DNA of 64,000 bases. Origin: CBDCME01 sp965218865 (GTDB taxonomy: Bacteria > Pseudomonadota > Alphaproteobacteria > JAAXGF01). The position numbers and the translations under genes are program-made. The notes beneath the pieces are model-generated. The model had not been told where the DNA came from, made no database searches, and was given only the letters and a program-made list of their open reading frames with translations. Position 1 is the first letter of the stretch. Every line of letters begins with the position of its first letter. Location of the stretch: contig CBDCME010000009.1 in NCBI GenBank assembly GCA_965218865.1, positions 62,001-126,000 of the forward strand, read 5' to 3'. Below, one piece after another: positions 53,935-63,396 of the stretch.

Positions 53935-54846
53935 TTAGTTCTCGAGGCAAAGTTCCAACTGTTGTTCCCAGGAGGGGGCAACGATACCGAAGGCGTTGGC
54001 GATCTTGGTACTGTCCAAGCCCGAGAACGCGGGGCGGCGCGCCCGGGTGGCAAATTCCCCTGACCCGATGGCATGCAATTCAGGAGTCTCCGTGGCGCCG
54101 TCGCAATCCATGCCGTGAGCTAGAATCGCCGCCGCGAAAGCATGTCGGCTGACGACTCCAACGGCCGCGCAATGGAAAACGCCTCCTCGCTCGCCGAGAG
54201 CCTCGGCTCCCGTCCGAGCCAGGACTTGGGCGGTCGTTTCGGCGATCATGCGGGCCCAGGTTGGGCTCCCGAATTCGTCGTTAACCATTCGCAAGGGATT
54301 CCCCTCCCGGGCAAGGCGTTGCACGGTCTTGAGAAAGTTTTTACGGCGGTTTCCGTAGACCCAACTCGAGCGAAGAATCAAATGATTGGGTCCAACCGCT
54401 CGGATCGCCTCCTCGCCGGCGAGTTTGGAACGGCCGTAAACGTTTACCGGATTCGTGGTGTCGTCCTCCTTGTAGGGATTGGCGTCCTGTCCCGCGCGAC
54501 CACCGAAAACGTAGTCCGTTGAATAATGAACCAAGGGAATGCCCGAACGCTTGGCCTCCTCGGCGAGGATCCCAGGCGCCTCGGCGTTGGCGGCGAAGGC
54601 GCGCTCCGGCGCGTCCTCCGCGCCATCGACGTCGGTATAGGCGGCGGCGTTGACGATTAGGTCCGGGGCAATTTCTTCGATCCAGATCCGGATGGCTTCC
54701 GCCTTTTCCAGGTCGAGCGAATCTCGTTCGGGTGCGACGACACGGCCCAGTGGCGCGAGCGTTCGGCGAAGTTACCAGCCCAGTTGACCGTTCCTGCCGA
54801 TCAATAGAATCGACGGGTATGGCCCGGTCGCCACCTGCCGCATCAT
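53935..54846 (-). pseudogene. rmlD: dTDP-4-dehydrorhamnose reductase RmlD with in-frame TAA
   Basis: Last step of dTDP-L-rhamnose synthesis. The start (ATG 54846 or 54843) leads to the Rossmann motif LLIGRNGQLGW. A TAA at 54772-54774 follows where the family has Glu (GQLGW-E-L). The frame then continues with LRRTLAPLGRVVAPERDSLD, NAAAYTDVDGAEDAPERAFA, HYSTDYVFGGRAGQDANPYK and NVYGRSKLAGEEAIRA, the catalytic Tyr-Lys pair. The 3' end reads LELCLEN and stops in the TAA made by the IS630-E border, so the C-terminus may be slightly cut. A restart at the GTG near 54534 would lack the NAD site. Confidence 0.85.
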
Positions 54847-55406
54847 TCGCCGCCCGGATAACCTACGAGCTGATCCGGCGTCAAATCCTTGAGTCGTAGC
54901 CCCACGCTGTCCTTCGGGGACAGCTCGGGATCCTCCATGGGCCAATCGATGCCGACGTCCGGGTCATCCCAGGCCAGTACGAACTCGGCCCCGGAATTGT
55001 ACACGTCCGTGCACTTGTAGAGGACGACGGCCGATTCGCTGACGACGCAAAATCCGTGCGCGAAACCCTCGGGAATGAAGAATTGGCGCATGTTGGAAGC
55101 CGATAGTCGGACCGAGGTCCAACGGCCGAAGTTCGGCGAGCCGAGGCGAATATCGACCGCGACGTCAACAACTTCGCCCTCGACGACGAAAACCAGTTTC
55201 CCTTGTGGATTGGGTTTTTGAAAATGCAAGCCGCGTAGGATCCCGCGGCGCGAAGAAGAGAGATTATCCTGCACGAAATGTCCCCCGATCCCAGCGGCCG
55301 CGTAATTTTCCGCCCGCCAGGTTTCAAGGAAATATCCCCGTTCGTCCCGATGGACATTCGGCTCCACCAAAAGGGTACCGGGCAATTCACCAGAACTGAT
55401 CTTCAT
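54843..55406 (-). CDS. rmlC: dTDP-4-dehydrorhamnose 3,5-epimerase RmlC
   Basis: 187 aa cupin. VEPNVHRDERGYFLETWRAE, FVQDNLSSSRRGILRGLHFQ, the catalytic His/Asp in this block and EGEVVDVAVDIRLGSPNFGR, then QFFIPEGFAHGFCVVSESAV. The only gene of the rml operon without a nonsense codon. Its TGA overlaps the rmlD start. ATG 55406 is preferred, with 55424 as an alternative. Confidence 0.93.
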   Translation of the reverse strand: MKISSGELPGTLLVEPNVHRDERGYFLETWRAENYAAAGIGGHFVQDNLSSSRRGILRGLHFQKPNPQGKLVFVVEGEVVDVAVDIRLGSPNFGRWTSVRLSASNMRQFFIPEGFAHGFCVVSESAVVLYKCTDVYNSGAEFVLAWDDPDVGIDWPMEDPELSPKDSVGLRLKDLTPDQLVGYPGGE

Positions 55407-55436
55407 CGCCTCACGGCGCCTCATGGTTTCGGCGGC

Positions 55437-56357
55437 TCACGGATTTTGTCGCAGCAGGTCGCGGAGATATTTGCCGTAGGCGGACGATTCCACCGCCGTC
55501 GCGAGCCGCGAAAGTTACTCCGAATCGATAGATCCCGTGCGCCAAGCAATCTCTTCCGGGCAAGCGATCTTCAAGCCCTGTCGGGCCTCGACCACGGCGA
55601 TGAAATGGCTTGCCTCCAACAGCGATTCGTGGGTCCCCGTGTCCAGCCAGGCCGTGCCGCGTCCGAGCTGTTCAACCCGCAGGTCACCGCGCGCGAGATA
55701 GGCCCGATTGACGTCAGTGATTTCCAGTTCCCCCCGGGCCGACGGCCGAAGTCCCTTTGCGATGTCGACCACCGCGTTGTCGTAAAAATATAACCCGGTG
55801 ACGGCGAAATTCGACTTCGGCTCCACCGGTTTTTCTTCGATGCTGACGGCCCTACCGGAGGCATCGAATTCGATCACGCCATAACGCTCCGGATCGTGGA
55901 CATAATAGGCAAAAACCGTTGCGCCGATGAACGATTTCGGTTGGCCTCTGAGACGTTCCCCCAAACCCTGGCCAAAGAAAACGTTGTCTCCGAGTATCAG
56001 GCAAACGACGCCTTCGCCAATAAAAGTTTCACCGATGAGAAATGTTTCGGCGATGCCGCTGGGTTTTGCTTGTTCGGCGTAGGTCAATGAGATTCCCCAT
56101 TGCGAACCGTCTCCCAACAAAGACGTGAAATGAGTCACGTCCGAGGGCCGAGTGATGATCAGGATGTCACGGATCTCGGCCAACATCAGCGTCGACAACG
56201 GGTAGTATATCATCGGCTTGTCATAGATCGGCAAAAGTTGCTTGTTGGTGCAATACGTCAAGGGATAGAGGCGGGATCCCGAACCCCCGGCCAGGATGAT
56301 TCCCTTTCGCGGCTGTCGTGAATCCCCAGGATCCCGCACGTTCATTTTGTCCGGCAT
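55437..56357 (-). pseudogene. rmlA: Glucose-1-phosphate thymidylyltransferase RmlA with premature TAA
   Basis: First step of dTDP-rhamnose synthesis. KGIILAGGSGSRLYPLTYCT, NKQLLPIYDKPMIYYPLS, CLILGDNVFFGQGLGERL, VIEFDASGRAVSIEEKPVEP and GRGTAWLDTGTHESLLEASH are all present. A TAA at 55515-55517 follows GSIDSE, but the same frame goes on with LSRLATAVESSAYGKYLRDL, the normal C-terminal helix, and stops at TGA 55437-55439. The ancestral codon was probably Gln or Glu. Loss of the last 25 residues may spare the active site, so activity is uncertain. Confidence 0.82.
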
Positions 56358-56370
56358 TACGTGTTTCTCT

Positions 56371-57441
56371 TCACTTCGGTTCGGTCGATAGGCCCAAGCG
56401 TTCACCGCCATAGCTTCCGGCGCTAACCCGGGCACACCAGCCGCGGTTGTTGAGGTACCATTAGACCGTTTTGCGCAAGGCCGAGTCGAACGTCTCCCGC
56501 GGCACCCAGCCTAGGGTCTGGCGCAGCTTCCGCGAATCGATGGCATAGCGCGCGTCGTGACCGGGGCGGTCGGTAACGAAGGTGATTTTTTCGGCGTGTG
56601 GGCGGTGCGGCGAATCGGGCAACAACTCATCCATGATGGCACAGATGGTGCGAACGACATCGAGATTGGTGCGCTCGTTTTCGCCGCCGATGGCGTAAGT
56701 TTCACCGATCGATCCCCGCGCCAGGATTAGCCTTAGGGCGTCCGCGTGATCCTCGACATAAAGCCAGTCACGAACGTTCCCCCCGGTTCCGTAAATCGGC
56801 AACGGCTCGCCGGCAAGTGACTTCGAGATGATGAGAGGGATCAATTTCTCGGGAAACTGGAAGGGACCGAGATTATTCGAACAATTGGTGACGATCACCG
56901 GCATGCCGTAGGTCCGGTGCCAAGCCCTGACGAGGTGGTCGGACCCGGCCTTGCTCGCCGCATAGGGAGAATTGGGACGGTAGTGGGAATCTTCATTGAA
57001 ATAGCCCTTCGGTCCCAGGGATCCGTAAACCTCGTCCGTCGAGACATGGACGAAGCGAAAATTCGATTGCTCGCCTCGGGCGCCCCAGTGAGCACGAACC
57101 GCCTCCAGCAACACCGCCGTGCCGGAGAGGTTCGTATCGACGAAGGCCAAGGGAGCGTCGACCGAACGATCAACGTGGGATTCAGCCGCCAAATGCAGCA
57201 CTGAATCGGGACGGAAATCCGTCAATATGGAGGCGATTTTCTCGCCCTCACGAATATCGACCTTTTCAAATCGAAAGCGGTCGCTGTCGGCGACAGCCGC
57301 GAGGGATTCGCGGTTGCTCGCGTAGCTCAGGTTGTCGACCACGGCGACGTCATGCTCGGTTGAACCAATGAATTGCCGGGCCACGGCCGAACCGATGAAA
57401 CCCGCACCCCCGGTGATCAGTACGCGCACGCCATCCCCCAT
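56371..57441 (-). pseudogene. rmlB: dTDP-glucose 4,6-dehydratase RmlB with premature TAA
   Basis: Second step of the pathway. LITGGAGFIGSAVARQFI, LHLAAESHVDRSVDAPLAFV, the catalytic VSTDEVYGSLG and SPYAASKAGSDHLVRAW (Tyr-Lys), and NCSNNLGPFQFPEKLIPL. A TAA at 56461-56463 replaces the Glu of the conserved TV-E-WYL motif; the frame continues WYLNNRGWCARV and stops at TGA 56371-56373, just before rmlA. Normal length would be about 356 aa. The first 326 residues include the full catalytic core. Confidence 0.87.
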
Positions 57442-57652
57442 TCGAACAACACGGTCGAAATTTCAATCGCTGCCACCGGGATGATTTATCACGAACCGGC
57501 GAGACTATACGAGGCTTGACTCGTTCGGGCGTCGCCCGCGGCCCCGTTCATCCCGAATTGACCGCGGCCACCTGTTGACGTCGGCGGCGATCGCCCGTAT
57601 GCGGGACGTGGATTTTCCTTTCGCGACGGCGAATTGGTCGGCTGGGAGCGCC

Positions 57653-58231
57653 ATGATCAACCTGTATCGCCAGTGGACCGTGCCAACGACGATTCGGCTG
57701 GCGACGATAATCACCGTCCTGGCATCCTGCGCGCCGGCTGTCAAACACCCCGAGATGGCCGCTCTCGACGTGGCGCGCCTTCATGGTTACGAGGAGCGGG
57801 CGCTGGGGGGAGACCGCTTCGAGGTCAGCTATAAAAGCCGCGAGCGGGAAGCCTCGCTCGACGAGAAAGAGCGCCAGAAGGAAGTCCGCGTCATCGCCGC
57901 GAAAGCCCATGATTTCGCGCTTTGGCGCGCCGCGATGGTGGCTTCGCGCGACGGTTTCCCGGCCTTCTCCGTCCTCGATCATCGCATCGACGTCGATGTC
58001 ACCATCGACGACGAGAGGGCCTACTTCGCCGGCGCCGCTTGCTCCTCCTTCGGCTTTTGCGGCGGCGCCTACGACCCGGACTACCGTGAGGCCTGGGTAC
58101 GCGTGCGCGTGGTTTTGACGGTGCGGATGCACCGGGCGGTGGCCGAGGGTGCCCACGAGCCGGAAGAAACAGCGCGCCGTCTCAAGGCGTTCTATCCGCG
58201 GGCCCTCGCCCCTCCGAAGCCGACGAAGTAG
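57653..58231 (+). CDS. Lipoprotein, CC0125/CC1285-like
   Basis: 192 aa from the ATG at 57653: MINLYRQWTVPTTIRLATII then the lipobox TVLASC. The mature part has ARLHGYEERALGGDRFEVSY and a C-terminal REAWVRVRVVLTVRMHRAV, a pattern seen in alphaproteobacterial CC0125/CC1285 lipoproteins of unknown role. Divergent from rmlB with a 211-bp spacer. Alternative upstream starts would spoil the signal peptide. Confidence 0.65.
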   Translation: MINLYRQWTVPTTIRLATIITVLASCAPAVKHPEMAALDVARLHGYEERALGGDRFEVSYKSREREASLDEKERQKEVRVIAAKAHDFALWRAAMVASRDGFPAFSVLDHRIDVDVTIDDERAYFAGAACSSFGFCGGAYDPDYREAWVRVRVVLTVRMHRAVAEGAHEPEETARRLKAFYPRALAPPKPTK

Positions 58232-58300
58232 TGGGATGTTCTCGGGTGGCGCCATCGATCAGTGCCTCGGGCCGAGACCCCACCCAAGGGAGGTGATGGG

Positions 58301-59566
58301 GTGAGGAAGAAACGATCCGCGAAGAGCCGCCGTCGCGGCATTCTCCTGGCCCTCGGTCCCGGCATCATCTGGGCCAGCGCCTCGATCGGCGTATCGCATC
58401 TCGTGCAATCGACGCGGGCCGGCGCCGGTTACGGCTTCGCCCTGACCGGCGTCGTGATCCTGGCCCTGGTGGTCAAGTACCCCTTATTCGAATTCGGGCC
58501 GCGGTACGCGGCGACGACGGGCGAAAGCTTGATCGACGGCTATCGGCGCCTCGGCACCTGGGCCGTCCCTTTGTTCCTGGTGCTCACGTTCTTGACCATG
58601 TTCACGGTTCAGGCGGGGGTGACGATCGTTACCGCCGGCTTGGCCGCCAATCTGCTCGGGGTGACGCTCCCGATAACCACATGGAGCGCGCTCCTCCTGG
58701 GAATCATATCGGCGTTGCTCGTGTTGGGCCGGTATCCCCTCCTCGACCGCGTCATGAAGGTCTTGATCGTGTTGCTGGCGTCGGCGACCCTCACGGCGGG
58801 CCTCATCGCCGCGGGACACGGCTCCCATGCGGCCCCGGGAAGCCTTCCGCCGCCGCTTTGGACCGTAACCGGAATCGGCTTCATGGTGGCGCTGATGGGA
58901 TGGATGCCATCGGGCATCGAAGTATCGGTCTGGCACTCGTTGTGGACACTCGAGAGGAAAAAGCAGACCGGCCACGCCCCGACGGTCAAAGAAGCCCTCT
59001 TCGACTTCAACCTGGGCTACGGGCTGACCGCGTTCTACGCCTTCGTCTTTCTTTCCCTGGGCGCCTTGCTCATGTTCGGCACCGGCAGGGAATTCTCCAC
59101 CGGCGCAGTCGACTTCACGGCGCAACTCATCAAGCTCTATACGATTTCCCTGGGCGATTGGACTTGGCCGATCATCGCCACCGCCGCGTTCGCCACCATG
59201 TTTTCGACCACCCTGGCCGTGACCGACGCCTATCCCCGGGTCTGGCGGCGCGCCGTCGAGGTCATGTATCCGGACGCCAAGCGCCTCCACGACGCGCTCT
59301 ACTGGGGGACCTTGCTCGTGGTCGTCGCGGGTGGTCTCGCCATCATCGCCTTCTTCGCCGACAACCTGAAGGGGCTGATCGATCTCGCGACCACGCTGTC
59401 ATTCCTGTCGGCACCGGTCTGGGGCATCATGAACTACCGCGTCGTCATGCATCCCAGCGTGCCGAAGCAGGCCCGCCCTCCCCTGTGGCTGCGCCGCCTG
59501 ACTTGGTTCGGCATAACCTTTCTCACCGTCTTCGGCCTCCTCTACCTAAGCTGGCGTTTCGAGTGA
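58301..59566 (+). CDS. NRAMP-family transporter, non-canonical (lacks DPGN and MPH motifs)
   Basis: About 421 aa with eleven predicted spans. It resembles NRAMP proteins overall: LALGPGIIWASASIGVSHLV (span 1), PLFEFGPRYAATTGESLIDG (spans 2-3) and the VALMGWMPSGIEVSVWHSLW region (span 6). However, span 1 has no Asp-Pro-Gly-Asn and span 6 no Met-Pro-His/Asn, the residues that bind Mn/Fe in classical NRAMP. It may carry another ion (inference). GTG 58301 follows GGGAGG by 7 bp; the preceding GTG at 58262 is less likely. Confidence 0.78.
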   Translation: MRKKRSAKSRRRGILLALGPGIIWASASIGVSHLVQSTRAGAGYGFALTGVVILALVVKYPLFEFGPRYAATTGESLIDGYRRLGTWAVPLFLVLTFLTMFTVQAGVTIVTAGLAANLLGVTLPITTWSALLLGIISALLVLGRYPLLDRVMKVLIVLLASATLTAGLIAAGHGSHAAPGSLPPPLWTVTGIGFMVALMGWMPSGIEVSVWHSLWTLERKKQTGHAPTVKEALFDFNLGYGLTAFYAFVFLSLGALLMFGTGREFSTGAVDFTAQLIKLYTISLGDWTWPIIATAAFATMFSTTLAVTDAYPRVWRRAVEVMYPDAKRLHDALYWGTLLVVVAGGLAIIAFFADNLKGLIDLATTLSFLSAPVWGIMNYRVVMHPSVPKQARPPLWLRRLTWFGITFLTVFGLLYLSWRFE

Positions 59567-59771
59567 CGCGGCGGGAGCACACCCGCCGAGGGCAACCGGC
59601 ACGACGAACCGCGCGCCCGGACATGGCGAACTCCGTCGGCAATGCCCATTCACTTGGCGGCGTCGGGATTAGGTAGGAAATGGGAAACCACTTGATTTTC
59701 CGGCCGATTCAATGCACCGTCCACGCCGGATCGGAACCGCTGACCCAACAGATGGAAAAGGGCGCTATCCG

Positions 59772-60752
59772 ATGAGCGTCCGAATCGTGACCTTTAACTT
59801 GGAAAACCTAGACGACGTCCCTGGTCAGAACCAGACGTTGGCCCAGCGAATTGAAATTATGCAACCTCAGCTACAGCGGTTGCGCGCCGATATTCTCTGT
59901 TTTCAGTAAGTGCATGGCCAAGGTCAAGCCGGCGCCCGGACATTGGCCGCCCTGGATCAGCTTCTAGCTGGAACGGATTACGCCGGTTTTCATCGTAGAT
60001 CGACTTTGTCCACCGGCGGCGAACCGTACAGATTCCGTAATCTCGTGACACTTTCACGGTTTCCCATAACGGACACCGATATCATCCGCGACAACGAGGG
60101 ACCACGACCGAGCTACCAAATGGCGACGGCAATTCCGCCCGACCAGAACGCCGATGTGGTCGAATGGGAACGCCCGATGTTCTACACCCAGATCGATCTG
60201 GGCGGCGGTGGTCCGATCCTGCATGTGGTCAACGTCCACCTGAAATCGAAGCTTCCATCCAACATTCCCGGACAGAAAATCGACAGATTCACTTGTAATA
60301 CGGTTTCGGCCTGGGCCGAGGGAAGCTTCATATCGTCCATGAAACGCGTGGGTCAAGCGCTGCAAGCTCGGTTGCTCATCGACAAAATCTTCGACGATCG
60401 CGGCGTCGATTCCCTCGTCGCGTTCTGCGGCGACTTCAACGCCACGAGCGATGAAGTTCCGACTCAAGCTATTTGCGGTCATGTGGAGGAAACCGGCAAT
60501 CCGTCGCACTCCCCGCGGATCATGGTGCCTTGCGAAAACAACATCCCGGACTCGGCGCGTTATTCATTGCTCCATCTGGGCCGAAAGGAAATGCTCGACC
60601 ACATCATTGTATCGCGATCGTTGCTTCGCTTCGTCGATCATACGGAGATTCATAATGAAGCGCTGCCCGACGAATCGGGTGCCTTTCGGCAGGATACCAA
60701 ATTCCCGGAATCCGATCATGCCCCGGTAATCGGTGATTTCAATCTGCCTTAA
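59772..60752 (+). pseudogene. Endonuclease/exonuclease/phosphatase family protein with in-frame TAA
   Basis: Starts MSVRIVTFNLENLDDVPGQN and runs to LRADILCFQ, then TAA at 59907-59909, then continues VHGQGQAGARTLAALDQLLA, NLVTLSRFPITDTDI, LHVVNVHLKSKLPSNI, VAFCGDFNATSDEVPTQAIC, LDHIIVSRSLLRFVDHT and ESDHAPVIGDF. The stop sits at the Glu of the QEVHGQ motif, which binds the catalytic Mg2+. The two parts would form a complete 326-residue enzyme. GAA to TAA is a single G to T change. A GTG right after the stop could restart, but the product would lack the metal site. Confidence 0.85.
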
Positions 60753-60771
60753 GCGCGATGTGATCTTTCGA

Positions 60772-60920
60772 TCATTTCGAGCGTTCGATTTCGGCCCCGG
60801 TTTTCTTGATCTCGAAATCGTGGGTCACGGCGGCGGTCGCGGCGAGCATGAGCGTGGCGGAACAGTATTTTTCGGCCGAGAGTTTGATCGCGCGGGCGAC
60901 GGTGTCGGCCTCGAGGTCTG
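60772..60920 (-). pseudogene. OsmC-family protein, C-terminal fragment
   Basis: About 48 codons: DLEADTVARAIKLSAEKYCS, ATLMLAATAAVTHDFEIKKT. The IKLSAEKYCSA motif with the redox Cys is the C-terminal half of OsmC/YhfA-type peroxide-protection proteins. The N-terminal half is missing beyond 60920 with no visible IS, so it is a deletion remnant. Confidence 0.7.
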
Positions 60921-60999
60921 AGCTGGTCCCACAACCGCAGACCTTTCACCGAGTATTGGAAGTCAAGATTATCCCGGAAAAAGCGGTGCGTTCTCGCCG

Positions 61000-61779
61000 C
61001 TATTCCGAATATTTCGCGATGATCCCGTCGATGGTTCCGTCTTGCTTGAGGGCCTCGATGGCCCGATCGAAGGCGCGGACGGTCTCTTCCTTGACCGACA
61101 CCTTCGAAAACGCCATGTGCAACGGGACTTGGCGGATCAACGACCGATTCTCCACATCGCCCGCAAGGTTGTGGGTCCGCATGAAATCGACGACGAAAGG
61201 CGGGTTTATGATGGCCCCGTCCAACCGTCCGGCCAGCAGCTTTTTGAGGTTCTGTTTACTTGTGACGGTCGGCTCGACCTGCCCATCGAAGGCGGGATCG
61301 GCCATCAATCGAATTATGTCCTCACCATAGTAGACACCGCGAACGTTGCCCAGGCGATACCCTGCGCGGAGAAAACTCTCGAGGTCGCGGACGCGGCCGT
61401 CCAGGCCCTCCCGAACATACAAGGCCTTGGTGTCGAAGCGAAAAGCCTGCGCAAAATGGCCAATCTCCGTCGCCTCTTCCGTGAAGTAGGCGTATGAGAT
61501 GTCAATGTCGCCGTTTTTTAGGTCGTGAGTAAGCCTTTTCGGCTGCGCGTGGACGAACTTCAGGCGGCAACCGGCCCGCTCGGCGACGGCCCGGAGCACG
61601 TCGACGTCCATGCCACTCGCCCGGCCCTCGGGATCGGTGAACTGATAGGGCCGCCATTCCTCGAACCCGGCGGTCAGGGAACACTCCTCCGCCGAGGCGA
61701 TCGGAATGGCGAAAGCCAGACCGAAGCCGAGCCGAAGAAGCCAACGAAAACCGTCCAAGCAAGCGCGATGCGAGTTCAT
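61000..61779 (-). CDS. Family-3 extracellular solute-binding protein, copy 1
   Basis: About 259 aa, ATG 61779 with an ideal GGAGGAAAAATA site. Signal peptide FRWLLRLGFGLAFAIPIASA, then EEWRPYQFTDPEGRASGMDV, VDVLRAVAERAGCRLKFVHA and DIDISYAYFTEEATEIGHFA. The fold binds polar amino acids or related ligands. No permease genes follow; a nearby sensor-kinase input gene suggests a sensing role (inference). A 78%-like paralog lies directly upstream at 61839-62618. Confidence 0.85.
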   Translation of the reverse strand: MNSHRACLDGFRWLLRLGFGLAFAIPIASAEECSLTAGFEEWRPYQFTDPEGRASGMDVDVLRAVAERAGCRLKFVHAQPKRLTHDLKNGDIDISYAYFTEEATEIGHFAQAFRFDTKALYVREGLDGRVRDLESFLRAGYRLGNVRGVYYGEDIIRLMADPAFDGQVEPTVTSKQNLKKLLAGRLDGAIINPPFVVDFMRTHNLAGDVENRSLIRQVPLHMAFSKVSVKEETVRAFDRAIEALKQDGTIDGIIAKYSE

Positions 61780-61794
61780 TATTTTTCCTCCTGC

Positions 61795-61822
61795 GGGCCG
61801 GTGCCACGAGTTTTCGAACAAA
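61795..61822. repeat. MITE end fragment
   Basis: GCCGGTGCCACGA-GTTTTCGAACAAAC is the complement of the first 27 bp of the MITEs at 50224 and 51440 with a few differences. Only one end is present; it lies between the two solute-binding protein genes. Confidence 0.55.
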
Positions 61823-61838
61823 CTGTATGGTCGCGCCG

Positions 61839-62618
61839 CTATTCCGAATATTTCGCGATGATCCCGTCGATGGTTCCGTCTTGCTTGAGAGCCTCGATGG
61901 CCCGATCGAAGGCGCGGACGGCCTCTTCCTTGACCGTTACTTTCGAAAATATCACGTGAAACGGGACTTGGCGGATCAACGACCGATTCTCCACATCGCT
62001 CGCAAGGTTGTGGGTTCGCATGAAATCGACGACGAAAGGCGGGTTGATGACGACCCCGTCCAACCGTCCGGCCAACAGCTTTTTCAGGTTCTGTTTACTC
62101 GTGACGGTCGGTTCGACCCGCCCCTCGAAAGCGGGAGCGGCCATCAATCGCATCTTAGCGTCGCCATAATCGACACCGCGAACGATGCCCAGGCGATACC
62201 CCGCGCTGAGAAAACTCTCGAGGTCGCGGACGCGGCCGTCGAGGCCCTTCCGAACATACAAGGCCTTGGTGTCGGTGCGGTAAGCCCGGGTGTAATTTCC
62301 TTACGTGCTCCGCTCATCACTGAAGGCAGCGAAAAGAACATCCACGTCGCCGGCACGAAGGTCATAATGAAGTCTTTTCAACGACGCCAGGACGAACCGC
62401 GCCTGGCACCCCGCCCGCTCCGCGACGGCTCGGACCACGTCCATGTCGATGCCGGCCGCCCGCCCGTTGGTATCGGTGAATTGGTAGGGCCGTCATTCTT
62501 CATACCCGGCGGTCAGGGAACAATCCTCCGCCGAGGCGATCGGAATGGCGAAAACCAGACCGAAGCCGAGCCGAAGAAGCCAACGAAAACCGTCCAGGCA
62601 CGCGCGATTCGAGTTCAT
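61839..62618 (-). pseudogene. Family-3 extracellular solute-binding protein, copy 2, two nonsense codons
   Basis: Paralog of the neighbouring gene. From ATG 62618: signal peptide FRWLLRLGFGLVFAIPIASA, then AGYEE and a TGA where copy 1 has the Trp codon of EEWRPYQF. The frame goes on RPYQFTDTNGRAAGIDMDVV until a TAA after SDERST, then GNYTRAYRTDTKALYVRKGL to the normal end KQDGTIDGIIAKYSE. The 3' half is closely similar to copy 1, so this is a tandem duplicate that has died. Confidence 0.85.
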
Positions 62619-62798
62619 CAAATTTTCCAACGCGTCAGCACCAAAAACCGGAACGAAAAATATTGTTTGGGGCGGGCAGGTTTTTCGAAGCCGCAAAAAT
62701 GTATAATCGCATATTCGGGAACGCAACGTACCGAGTTTTACGAAAATATTTCCGGGCGGCATTGTCCGTGATCACATTACGCATTCGGGTGAACGTCG

Positions 62799-63390
62799 AT
62801 GCAAATTCGTGATTTCAGACGCCGAGACTCAATCACCACACGCTTGATCCTAGCGATCATCGGGTTCAGCTCGTTCATCGCAATTTTCACCACGGCCGTG
62901 CAACTTTTCGTGGATTACCGGCAAGGCATCAGCCGTATCGACCGCGACCTCGCCTACGTGGAAGTCGTCAATCTCGCTCCCATCACGAGAAGCCTGTGGA
63001 ACTTGGCGGACGAATCCATCCAACTGCAACTGGACGGCTTGGTTAGCCATCCGGAAATCGACTATGCGGCGATTCGGACCAATGGAGAGATAACTTGGCA
63101 TGCGGGACGGGAACCGGACGGCGATGCGATCGAGGTCCAATATCCTCTTGTTTACGTGAGTGGGGATCTGGTGCGAGAGCTAGGCAAAATTCAGGTGGTC
63201 GCCGGTCTCGCGAAAATCTATCAGGAGCTTTTTGAGGAGGCACTCGTAATTCTAGGAACGAACCTGTTGAAGACGCTGACGGTCGCGGCGTTCATGTATT
63301 TCATTTTCCACATCTATTTCACTCGGCATTTGACGGCGCTCTCGGATTACGCACGAAACATGGACCTTAAGGAGTCGTCCGTGAAGAACC
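62799..63390 (+). CDS. Sensor kinase or cyclase input module, truncated by an IS5-family element
   Basis: About 197 residues of host sequence. A first membrane span (LILAIIGFSSFIAIFTTAVQ), a periplasmic CHASE8-like domain (IDRDLAYVEVVNLAPITRSL, WNLADESIQLQLDGLVSHPE), a second span (LKTLTVAAFMYFIFHIYF) and the beginning of a HAMP-like segment (TRHLTALSDYARNMDLKESS). Output domain lost to the IS. The two solute-binding protein genes upstream may have supplied the ligand (inference). Confidence 0.72.
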
Positions 63391-63396
63391 CTGATT

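Noticed and set aside
59910..60752. An independent nuclease gene starting at the GTG after the TAA.
   Set aside because: It would lack the conserved N-terminal strand and metal-binding Glu, while the upstream frame supplies exactly these residues.
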